In this document: positions 43,034-50,219 of the stretch, in pieces | How positions within the stretch are numbered: the first letter of the stretch is position 1 | How the letters are laid out: each line of letters starts with the position of its first letter | Assembly (NCBI RefSeq): GCF_014698235.1 | Contig: NZ_JACJSP010000008.1 | Coordinates: forward strand, 1-64,000 | Direction: 5' to 3' | DNA from: Limnothrix sp. FACHB-406 | Lineage (GTDB): Bacteria > Cyanobacteriota > Cyanobacteriia > CACIAM-69d | DNA: 64,000 nt | The notes under the pieces: generated by a model | Told to the model about the DNA's origin: nothing | Database searches by the model: none | Seen by the model: only the letters and a program-made list of their open reading frames with translations | Position numbers and translations under genes: made by a program

Positions 43034-43783
43034 ATGAAATTTGCTCATATTCAAGATATGAGCGATCCTCGTTTTTTGTCAAGCCCCCTATTGGCCACAG
43101 TTCAACGCATGATGACTCCCGGAACCAAAGCCCCCCCCAAACCAGCAGCCCGCAAAAAACCACGCCAGGCCCGCAGCCAAGCCCGCGTGAATCGAATTTT
43201 GGATGTGGCGGAAAAACTTTTGATCGCCGAAGGCTACAACGCCACCACCACCCAGGCGATCGCGGCCCAAGCAGAAGTCCCGATCGGGTCGCTCTATCAG
43301 TTTTTTCCCGACAAAAACGCCATCGTCGGAGCCTTAGCAGAGCGCTATAACGATCAGATGTATGCGTTATTTCTCCAACTTCATGCCTCAGAGGCTAAAA
43401 ATTTATCCCTCAAGGATTATGTTGATCGGATTGTTGATTCTTTCGATCAATTTCTGAAAACCCACCCGGGCTATTTAGCCATTCTCATGCCCTTGCAAGG
43501 ACTGCCAGAACTGGCCGAAATTGATGCCGAAAATGACGATCGCCTGATCCAGGGCTACATTGACTATTTTCAAGATCGCTATCCCGGTCAAACGGCAGAA
43601 ACCTATGAGGCGATCGCCTTTGTGATCGTCAAGGGAATTGGCACATTGCTATGGTTTACTTTCGGGCAGACGGACTTGGCACAAACCCGCTTAGTGCAGG
43701 AAACGAAGAAATTAATGTTGAGTTATTTATTGAATTATTTTGAAGACAATCATTTTGAAGACTCCGAGATCCTTGAAAGCTGA
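43034..43783 (+). CDS. TetR/AcrR-family regulator, divergent to MFS exporter
   Basis: The protein has 249 residues. A 45-residue basic N-terminal tail (PPKPAARKKPRQARSQARVN) precedes the helix-turn-helix at about 50-95: ILDVAEKLLIAEGYNATTTQ, then AIAAQAEVPIGSLYQFFPDK. The C-terminal ligand-binding domain belongs to the type with FLKTHPGYLAILMPLQGLPE (TetR_C-like). It probably represses the divergent MFS exporter. No clear palindromic operator was found in the 79-bp spacer before it, apart from a weak CATAT/ATATG pair near its start. ATG 43058 or 43109 are alternative starts. Confidence 0.85.
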   Translation: MKFAHIQDMSDPRFLSSPLLATVQRMMTPGTKAPPKPAARKKPRQARSQARVNRILDVAEKLLIAEGYNATTTQAIAAQAEVPIGSLYQFFPDKNAIVGALAERYNDQMYALFLQLHASEAKNLSLKDYVDRIVDSFDQFLKTHPGYLAILMPLQGLPELAEIDAENDDRLIQGYIDYFQDRYPGQTAETYEAIAFVIVKGIGTLLWFTFGQTDLAQTRLVQETKKLMLSYLLNYFEDNHFEDSEILES

Positions 43784-43989
43784 TCGATCGGTTCAGAGGT
43801 TCACTCAGCATCAGCAGGAGGCGATCGCCTGATTTGATGATTACCGAGCGCGGTTGTGCACCTCCAGTGCAATTTGCACCCGCTGCTCAGCAATTCCCAA
43901 ACAGCAGGCGCAAAACAGGGTCTTGAGCCAATTACCGGGGTTAGCCGATTGCCGGGGCCGATTGCCGGGATTGATTGAAGTCTTTTAAA

Positions 43990-44060
43990 AGGCGGCACCC
44001 AGATTCGAACTGGGGGTAAAGGATTTGCAGTCCTCTGCCTTACCACTTGGCCATGCCGCC
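43990..44060 (-). tRNA. tRNA-Cys (GCA)
   Basis: A 71-nt tRNA. The acceptor is GGCGGCA/TGCCGCC with T as discriminator, the anticodon GCA lies in ACTGCAAAT, and the T-arm is CCAGTTCGAATCTGG. CCA is not encoded. Confidence 0.95.
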
Positions 44061-44186
44061 TTGCGCCGTTCTGTTCGGCAGATGTCATTCTGCCATCAGT
44101 TTTGCATTTGGGCAACCCCCCAGGCTCAAAATTCTGAACCAGCGAGGGAAACGGCGCGATCGCCCACCGCAGCCGATCGCCTCAGC

Positions 44187-45356
44187 CTAGGCCAGGCAAT
44201 CTTCCAACTGCGACAGCAACGTAGCCTGATCCAAGTTTTGCCCAATCAGCACGAGCTGGTTTTTGGGTTGCCCCTTCCAAAGATCATCTTCCAGGGTGAA
44301 GCGCTTGCCGGACAGGTGAAAAATGTGGCGGTTTTCGCTTTCTTGGAACCACAAAATTCCCTTAGCCCGAAAGACTGCTTCCGGCATTTGATCATCCAAA
44401 AAGCTCTGGAACTTGCGGATCACAAAGGGGCGATCGCTCTCAAAGGAAACGGACACAAATCCATCATTTTCTAGGTGGTGGGAGTGATGATGGTGGTCAT
44501 GGTCATGACCGTGGTGATGATGGTCATGATCGTGGTCGTGGACACAATGGCCATGGTCATGATCGCAAGCGTCATGGTTGTGATGATCATGCGCTTGTTC
44601 ATCTGCATGATCGCAAGCGTCATGGTTGTGATGGTCATGCGCTTGTTCATGGTCATGATCATGGGCATCAGCACTTTCTTCCGGGTGATAGTACTGATCC
44701 GATTCAAACAGACCAACACTCAAAACCAAAGGCAACGGCACTTCCGAGTTTTGGGTGCGCAAAATGCGAGCGCCTTGCTTAATTTCCCGAACCCGTTCTT
44801 CAAGCGCTTCCACCTTTTCGGGCGCAACGAGATCGGTTTTGTTCAGCAAAATAATGTCGCCATAGGCAATTTGACTATAGGCAGCTTCACTGTTGAACAA
44901 ATCGAGGCTGAAGTTTTCGCAATCGACCAAGGTGATGATTGAATCGAGCCGCGTCATATCCCGCAGTTCAGTGCCCAGGAAGGTCAACGCCACGGGCAAA
45001 GGATCCGCCAAACCCGTGGTTTCCACCACCAGATAGTCAATCCGTTCTTCTCGTTCCAAAACGCGATAGACCGCATCCACCAAGTCATTATTGATGTTGC
45101 AGCAAATGCAACCGTTGGCGAGTTCAATCACGCTGTCATCGTCTGAGACTTCAACGATCAGCTCTTGATCAATGCCAATTTCACCAAACTCATTGACCAA
45201 AACAGCCGTCTTCAGACCCTGTTGATTGCTCAGAATATGATTAAGCAGGGTGGTTTTGCCGCTGCCTAAAAAGCCTGTGATGATGGTGACTGGCAAGCCC
45301 AATTTAGGGGCGGCCATGACTGGGCTGGGGGCGGTTAGATCTTGACTGGTGGCCAT
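44187..45356 (-). CDS. COG0523 GTPase with histidine-rich arm (CobW/ZNG1-like)
   Basis: The protein has 389 residues. The G3E GTPase motifs are present: ITGFLGSGKTTLLNHIL (P-loop), the GCICCNINNDL CXCC metal motif and NKTDLVAP. A stretch of about 65 residues near 228-295 is built almost only of His and Asp with a few Cys. It includes a tandem 16-residue duplication encoded by two 48-bp units. A CobW C-terminal domain closes the protein. Such proteins move or insert zinc (ZNG1/YeiR/ZigA type). A Zur/Fur-like box lies 109 bp upstream, which supports expression in zinc shortage. Confidence 0.92.
   Translation of the reverse strand: MATSQDLTAPSPVMAAPKLGLPVTIITGFLGSGKTTLLNHILSNQQGLKTAVLVNEFGEIGIDQELIVEVSDDDSVIELANGCICCNINNDLVDAVYRVLEREERIDYLVVETTGLADPLPVALTFLGTELRDMTRLDSIITLVDCENFSLDLFNSEAAYSQIAYGDIILLNKTDLVAPEKVEALEERVREIKQGARILRTQNSEVPLPLVLSVGLFESDQYYHPEESADAHDHDHEQAHDHHNHDACDHADEQAHDHHNHDACDHDHGHCVHDHDHDHHHHGHDHDHHHHSHHLENDGFVSVSFESDRPFVIRKFQSFLDDQMPEAVFRAKGILWFQESENRHIFHLSGKRFTLEDDLWKGQPKNQLVLIGQNLDQATLLSQLEDCLA
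44558..44653. repeat. Tandem 48-bp duplication in the His-rich region
   Basis: Units 44558-44605 and 44606-44653 are nearly identical and encode two copies of a 16-residue His/Asp/Ala/Cys block (core EQAHDHHNHDACDH). The expansion keeps the frame. Confidence 0.9.
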
Positions 45357-45464
45357 GGGACAGGGATTGATGAAAGGAAATGAAGTAGGGCGTGGATGGG
45401 CCGTTAGCGGGTGGACGCTAGGTCAGTAGGCGCTGGGGGATGGTTCTGGCTATTGTCGATGGGA

Positions 45465-45479
45465 TGAGAATCATTCTCA
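45465..45479. promoter_or_regulatory. Zur/Fur-like operator
   Basis: TGAGAATCATTCTCA is a perfect 7-1-7 palindrome. It resembles cyanobacterial Zur boxes (TGATAATNATTATCA type) and Fur boxes. It lies 109 bp before the His-rich COG0523 gene and after the cupin gene, so the metallochaperone is the likely target. Confidence 0.72.
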
Positions 45480-45505
45480 AAGATAGCTGAGATTTGTGGG
45501 ATTGC

Positions 45506-45856
45506 TCAATCCCCGATCGCCCGCAGGCCAAAGTAGGTAATTACCAATTCTTCGGGGCCCGTGTTAGCAATTTCATGCACCTCATGGGGGGCGATCGCCA
45601 GGCAAACACCCGGGACGAGATCAAAGCGCTGGCCATCAACGATCATTGTCCCCTGGCCGGCTTCAATGAAGAAGACTTCGTGCATATCCGAGTGGGCATG
45701 GCCGGGCGAAACCTGGCCGGGCGCAAAGCAGGCTCGGGAAAAGTTGGTGAGGTGGGGAAGGTCGCCTTGTCGCAAGAGCACTTGCTTGGCGATCGCGGGG
45801 TTGTGGGAAACCCGCTCGATCGGGACTTCCGAGAGCGCAACTCGTTTCAAAACCAA
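45506..45856 (-). CDS. Cupin-domain protein
   Basis: A 116-residue single-domain cupin. The two motifs are G-x5-H-x-H-x3-E-x6-G (PGQVSPGHAHSDMHEVFFIE) with three metal ligands, and later P-x-x-x-x-H-x-x-x-N (APHEVHEIANTG). It could be a small dioxygenase-like or sugar-binding protein; no substrate can be named. It overlaps the zinc-ribbon gene upstream by 10 bp and precedes the zinc chaperone gene, so a link to metal stress is possible but not shown. Confidence 0.85.
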   Translation of the reverse strand: MVLKRVALSEVPIERVSHNPAIAKQVLLRQGDLPHLTNFSRACFAPGQVSPGHAHSDMHEVFFIEAGQGTMIVDGQRFDLVPGVCLAIAPHEVHEIANTGPEELVITYFGLRAIGD

Positions 45857-46131
45857 TCCTCTCCTCGATTTTCGGGGGGTGCTGGCGGCTCCGTAGCCAC
45901 CAAATCAGACGGGGGGCGTTCATCGCTCCAAGCCCACCACACACAGCCGCAATGACACCCATAGAACTCCTGCCACTTGCGGCGGTAGGTTTCCGTGAGC
46001 ACGGGCGATCGCCGATTAATCCACACGCGCTCCGCTTCTAAAACCGATGCGCCACAGGTGGGGCAACAGAACTCCAGGGCGTGAACGGCGGAGTCTGTCC
46101 AGTCGGGTGCTTCCGGTGCAAAGGCATCCAT
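45847..46131 (-). CDS. Small zinc-ribbon-like protein
   Basis: A 94-residue protein. It carries CPTCG at about 23-27 (in EFCCPTCGASVLEAERVWIN) and CHCGC at about 59-63, giving a four-cysteine zinc ribbon, followed by WWAWSDERPPSD and a proline-rich tail. It appears to be a conserved cyanobacterial protein of unknown role. It ends 10 bp inside the cupin gene, so both are on one transcript. A zinc-binding role is inference from the cysteines. Confidence 0.75.
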   Translation of the reverse strand: MDAFAPEAPDWTDSAVHALEFCCPTCGASVLEAERVWINRRSPVLTETYRRKWQEFYGCHCGCVWWAWSDERPPSDLVATEPPAPPENRGEDWF

Positions 46132-46327
46132 AGGTTTCTCAGAGGTGGGCTGACCAGGATTCCGCCAAGGGGTATCGGAGGGCGATCGAGTGGCAATGGC
46201 TGTTATTTAACCCCTCCTTGCATTTTAATTTGGGGGAGCGCTCCTGAACTCGATCGCTCAAAATAGCGCCGCCCAAAATAGGCTAAGCAGCAGCGGCGTG
46301 GGGCTAATTCATTTCCTTGTCCTGCTC

Positions 46328-47851
46328 ATGAGTTATCTCAATCTCGTTTCCTTTTTGGGCATCTTTGGGCTTTGCGGTGTGGCTTGGCTCTTTTCGGAAA
46401 ATCGGAAACTCATTCCTTGGGCTACGTTAATTTGGGGGCTGAGCCTGCAGCTTGTGTTGGGGTTTTTGGTGTTCAGGCTGCCCATCACGCGCGATATTTT
46501 TGATGTTTTAAATAGTGCTCTCAATGGGATTTTTGCCGCTGCCGAATCAGGGGCAGAATTCATTTTTGGTTCCCAGTTTGTTTCTAAAGATTTTGGCGAA
46601 AACCCACCTTTGGGCTATATCTTTGCCGTTCGCGCTTTGCCCACGGTGGTCTTTTTTGCGGGACTGATGGCCCTGCTCTACAGCTTGGGGGTCATGCAAG
46701 CGGTTGTGAATGGTTTTTCGCGATTGTTTTATCGAACCACCCGACTGAGCGGAGCGGAAGCGCTAAGCGGCGTGGTGAATGTAGTGACGGGGGTTGAAGC
46801 GTTGATTGTGGTGCGGCCGTTTTTGTCGCGAATGACGCGCAGCGAGCTATGCGCTATTTTGGCTTGCTGTTTTGGAACGGCTTCCTCTTCCACGTTGGCG
46901 ATCTATGTGGACTTTTTGCAGCCGGTTTTTTCAAACATTTTAGGTCATTTAATTTCGGCAGCCATTATTGGTATTCCGGCTTGCTTTGTACTTTCCAAAA
47001 TTTTGGTTCCGGAAACCCAAGTGCCCCTGACGCGCGATCGCCTGTCGGGGGTAATGATGGCAAATTTATCGCAAAATCCTCTGAATCCAGCCAGTCCAAG
47101 CACACCAGAACACTATCCCCTGAATCCTTTTAATGCGGCTGAAAGTTCCTTGGGCGATCGAACCTTGGGCAATCGAGACATGGCCGGCGGGGCGATCGAG
47201 CCGGATAGTAGTCCCTGGGCGATCGCCATGGCGGGGGCCCTGGAAGGGTTGCGCATTTGTGGCTGGATTGTGGCGGCCCTGGTATTGATTGTGGGGTTGG
47301 TGTCGCTGGTCGATCGCTTCTTTGTTACGTTAGGGCTGGTTCCCGGGCCGATCGGGGAATTATTTCGAGTGGTTACCCTGGCCAACTTGGAGGGAATTTG
47401 TTTCTTTCCGCTCACGCTGCTGACGGGGGTAGCTTGGGATGATGCTTGGGAGTCGGCGGTGGTCATTGGTCGGCGGCTCTTGGAAACCGCCATTCCGCCC
47501 TATCAAACCCTGGCGGAACTGCGCCGGAACGACGCAATCAGCGATCGCACCCTGTTGATTGTGAGCTATGCGCTCTCCAGCTTTGCCCACCTGCCGGCCT
47601 TGGGCATTTTTGTAGGGGGTCTGAGCGCCCTGATTCCCCAGCGGCGGCGGGAGTTGCTGAATTTGGGTTGGCGGGCCCTGTTTGTGGGCACGCTAGCTTC
47701 CCTGATGATTGCCTGTGTGGCGGGTTTTTATGACGATGGCAGCCCCCATATTTTGGGCACGCCCATGCCGCCCACCAAGCTTGCGCCGGCCACGCCAACC
47801 TTGGTGAAACCCAGCCCCCCACCCGCAACTCCGGCCCCCGCACCGCGCTAG
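46328..47851 (+). CDS. CNT-family nucleoside transporter
   Basis: The protein has 507 residues from ATG 46328 (a GTG ten codons upstream is also open). It has about ten membrane helices. Family motifs are FIFGSQFVSKDFGENPPLGYIFAVRALPTV cut here as FGSQFVS and FAVRALPTVVFF, the GVEALIVVRPFLSRMTRSEL core and CCFGTASSSTLAIYVDFLQP. CNT carriers take up nucleosides with Na+ or H+. A hydrophilic insert of about 65 residues (about 245-305) in the middle and a proline-rich end are unusual. It stands alone. Confidence 0.9.
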   Translation: MSYLNLVSFLGIFGLCGVAWLFSENRKLIPWATLIWGLSLQLVLGFLVFRLPITRDIFDVLNSALNGIFAAAESGAEFIFGSQFVSKDFGENPPLGYIFAVRALPTVVFFAGLMALLYSLGVMQAVVNGFSRLFYRTTRLSGAEALSGVVNVVTGVEALIVVRPFLSRMTRSELCAILACCFGTASSSTLAIYVDFLQPVFSNILGHLISAAIIGIPACFVLSKILVPETQVPLTRDRLSGVMMANLSQNPLNPASPSTPEHYPLNPFNAAESSLGDRTLGNRDMAGGAIEPDSSPWAIAMAGALEGLRICGWIVAALVLIVGLVSLVDRFFVTLGLVPGPIGELFRVVTLANLEGICFFPLTLLTGVAWDDAWESAVVIGRRLLETAIPPYQTLAELRRNDAISDRTLLIVSYALSSFAHLPALGIFVGGLSALIPQRRRELLNLGWRALFVGTLASLMIACVAGFYDDGSPHILGTPMPPTKLAPATPTLVKPSPPPATPAPAPR

Positions 47852-47952
47852 GGTGGATCGTCAAATTTTTTAAATTTGATTTGGGATGCATTTTTGGGAT
47901 GCATGATCGAATTCGGCAAACTGGCTTTATCCGTGATTGGGACGAGAGTGGC

Positions 47953-48003
47953 ACAGACTTGGCCACAACAGACTTAGCCACAACAGACTTAGCCACAACA
48001 GAT
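47953..48003. repeat. 15-bp tandem repeat, three and a half copies
   Basis: ACAGACTTRGCCACA begins at 47953, 47968 and 47983, then ACAGATCC. It lies 66 bp upstream of the DUF3318 gene. Confidence 0.9.
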
Positions 48004-48068
48004 CCAGACTGCCCCTTTTTCGACTACGGTATTGAGTTTGATGGGATAGGTGGGTTGTGGGGCGATCG

Positions 48069-48665
48069 ATGCCGAATCCTGAGCCAGAAATATTGCGCTT
48101 ACTGGATCTGTTGCCGGCTTCGGCACGGATGACAATCAAGATTGTGGGTCGTTCAGAGCAACCTCAAGTGTTGTCGAGTGCCTTGCCGTTGCCCTGGCAG
48201 CGCGATCGCCCAATCTATGTGAATTTTGAACTGTGGCGGCGAATTCCCCGGCCCCAGCGAGATTTGTTGATGTTGCGCCAATCCTGTTGGGTAATGGGGG
48301 TGCGCTGGGTTGAACCCAACTGGTATCAAGGGGCAACCTTGGTGGGCTTGGCCAGCGCCGCTTGGCAAATTAGCCAAGGGGATGCATTGGGGGCAGTGGC
48401 TTCCGGTGGGCTGGCGGGCTTGGCCGGCTGGCAAATTTGGCGCAACAACCAGCGAACCGAGCGGGAATTGGAAGTGGATCTCGATGCGATCGCGGTGGCG
48501 GTGCGTCGGGGCTACGAAGAACCGGAAGCGGCCCGGTTGTTGCTTGAAGGCATCGAAGCAGTGGCCCAATTGGAGCGGCGACCGGGCATGGAATTTTTGG
48601 AATTGCTTCGTTGTCAACGCTTACGCGCGATCGCCGGTTTATCTCCCCTCCGGCATGAGTCATGA
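48069..48665 (+). CDS. DUF3318-family membrane-associated protein
   Basis: The protein has 198 residues from ATG 48069. It begins MPNPEPEILRLLDLLPASAR, and has LPLPWQRDRPIYVNFELWRR and PQRDLLMLRQSCWV, the pattern of the cyanobacterial DUF3318 family. Two short hydrophobic segments (about 88-120) may form a hairpin in the membrane. Function is unknown. The stop codon overlaps the start of the next gene by four bases (ATGA), so translation is coupled. Confidence 0.82.
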   Translation: MPNPEPEILRLLDLLPASARMTIKIVGRSEQPQVLSSALPLPWQRDRPIYVNFELWRRIPRPQRDLLMLRQSCWVMGVRWVEPNWYQGATLVGLASAAWQISQGDALGAVASGGLAGLAGWQIWRNNQRTERELEVDLDAIAVAVRRGYEEPEAARLLLEGIEAVAQLERRPGMEFLELLRCQRLRAIAGLSPLRHES

Positions 48666-49345
48666 TCCCTAGGCGATTGGTGCGACGGGTTGCCCTGGTG
48701 CCAGTGGTGCTGGCGGTGGGCCTCGGTGGGGGCCTGGGGGCCTGTGGTCGATCGATCCCGGGAGTTTCAGTTCCAGACAGGGCCCCCGGGCCAACGGCGG
48801 AGCTGACGGCCACGGAGACCACCCGCCCCACCCCAACGGGCACGGCGGGGTATCAGTACCAAGCGCCCAATCGCAGTTTTCAAATTTGGTTTCCGGCCAT
48901 ACCCGACAGCTCAACGGATCCCTGGGTTTCCGCTCATTACGACGGCGGCACACGGTTCTATTACGCCAGGGGTGATCAGGCGGGGCCGGCCATTGATTCC
49001 GCCAATTCCAGTTCATTGCCACATTACCTTCAGCATGTGGCCACGGGGGTGGCGTTGCAGTTTGGGGCCGAACGGGTTCAACGATCGGAATGGGTGCGAT
49101 CGAGCCAATGGCCAACTCTCAAATTTTCCTTTCAAAATAAGCGCGGCATTCAATACGAAGCCCGCGCCATTTTTCGCCCCGCCTATAGCCAATTATTTGT
49201 GCTGGTTTTTGGTACCACGGCGGCGGAGTCATCGATGGGTTGGCCGGAATCTCGGGCCTTTTTCCAATCCTTCCGCCCGATCGATCCCGTCCCTTCTGAA
49301 CCGGCTAATTCGCCCGATCGCCCTGATCCCACCCCGGTGGATTAA
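48662..49345 (+). CDS. Lipoprotein of unknown function
   Basis: The protein has 227 residues. The N-terminus is a lipoprotein signal (MIPRRLVRRVALVPVVLAVG) with the lipobox L-G-A-C at about 25-28. A Thr/Pro-rich linker follows, then a domain from about 60 with YQAPNRSFQIWFPAIPDSST and repeated aromatic strands. It resembles no family I can name with certainty. Location should be the outer face of the plasma membrane or the outer membrane. ATGA overlap with the DUF3318 gene indicates one operon. Confidence 0.78.
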   Translation: MIPRRLVRRVALVPVVLAVGLGGGLGACGRSIPGVSVPDRAPGPTAELTATETTRPTPTGTAGYQYQAPNRSFQIWFPAIPDSSTDPWVSAHYDGGTRFYYARGDQAGPAIDSANSSSLPHYLQHVATGVALQFGAERVQRSEWVRSSQWPTLKFSFQNKRGIQYEARAIFRPAYSQLFVLVFGTTAAESSMGWPESRAFFQSFRPIDPVPSEPANSPDRPDPTPVD

Positions 49346-49392
49346 CCCCAAGGATTGAGTTCCCGTGAGTTAATCCCCCGGAATTGGTCTCA

Positions 49393-49450
49393 AATCAAGC
49401 GATCCCGAATCAAGCAATCCCAAATCAAGCAATCCCAAATCAAGCGATCT
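49393..49450. repeat. 15-bp tandem repeat touching a stop codon
   Basis: AATCAAGCRATCCCR begins at 49393, 49408, 49423 and 49438. The last copy runs into the stop codon (49449-49451) of the methyltransferase gene. Confidence 0.92.
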
Positions 49451-50105
49451 AGGCAACCGGTTCCCGTTGGGCAATGACGGCATAGAACGGATCACCACCG
49501 CCTAGCCCCAACATTTTCAGGAAGGCGGGCCCGCTCGATCGCTCGATTATGTATTTCGGCTTGCCAAAGCCAGGCACATGGTTGAAATATTCACAAACCA
49601 GGGCCACTCGATCGGTTTCGGAGCGATCGCGCCAGGCTGCGATCGCCTTTTGATAGAACATCCGATTGGAAAAACTAACAATGGCAATGCCGCCGGGTTT
49701 CAGAATGCGATGAATTTCACTGAAAATTGCTTCCGGATATTGCAAATATTGCACGGAAACCGTATTCAAAACCGCATCAAAATAGGCATCTTCAAAGGGA
49801 AGTTTCAAATCTACATTTAAGTTCTGCACAATGGAGCGATCGAGCCGAGGATTTTTGGCCAATTCCGCCGCATTCATCCCATGGCCCACCACCTCCGCAA
49901 ACGTTAAATTTTCCGGTAAATGGGAAACCCAACTGCTCATCAAATCCAGAATCTTGGTGTTGGGTTGCAGTTGTTGGCCATAGAGCTGAGTCAGCCGATC
50001 AATAAACCCCTCATCCACATGGGTTACCAACCGTGGGTCTTGGTAAAAAAAGTTGTCGTTGCTGTCATCGAGTTTGGTGCGATCGTCGGGACGGAGCAGC
50101 ATCAT
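49449..50105 (-). CDS. SAM-dependent methyltransferase
   Basis: The protein has 218 residues. Motif I is unusual, TKILDLMSSWVSHLPENLTF, without the usual glycine-rich loop; then VVGHGMNAAELAKNPRLDRS, the LPFEDAYFDAVLNTVSVQYL motif II and ILKPGGIAIVSFSNRMF motif III. Such proteins are widespread in plants, algae and cyanobacteria as putative methyltransferases of unknown substrate. It stands between the lipoprotein gene (convergent) and the caspase-like gene (divergent). Confidence 0.85.
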   Translation of the reverse strand: MMLLRPDDRTKLDDSNDNFFYQDPRLVTHVDEGFIDRLTQLYGQQLQPNTKILDLMSSWVSHLPENLTFAEVVGHGMNAAELAKNPRLDRSIVQNLNVDLKLPFEDAYFDAVLNTVSVQYLQYPEAIFSEIHRILKPGGIAIVSFSNRMFYQKAIAAWRDRSETDRVALVCEYFNHVPGFGKPKYIIERSSGPAFLKMLGLGGGDPFYAVIAQREPVA

Positions 50106-50219
50106 GATCGGGCAGAAAAGCGATAGAAATGGGCAATCAATACTAGGGTACAGAAAATTGCTGGTTGAGCCGGGGAATCACCGCGCTAGGATGAGGCGGA
50201 CGGCGGCGAGTTGAAAGCT

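Noticed and set aside
44475..44942. A Met/Val-rich open frame antisense to the His-rich GTPase
   Set aside because: It is the reverse reading of the His/Asp repeat DNA and is not protein-like.
47927..48003. Possible CRISPR array from the 15-bp repeats
   Set aside because: The units are directly adjacent with no spacers; this is a simple tandem repeat. No CRISPR array or cas gene was found in the window.
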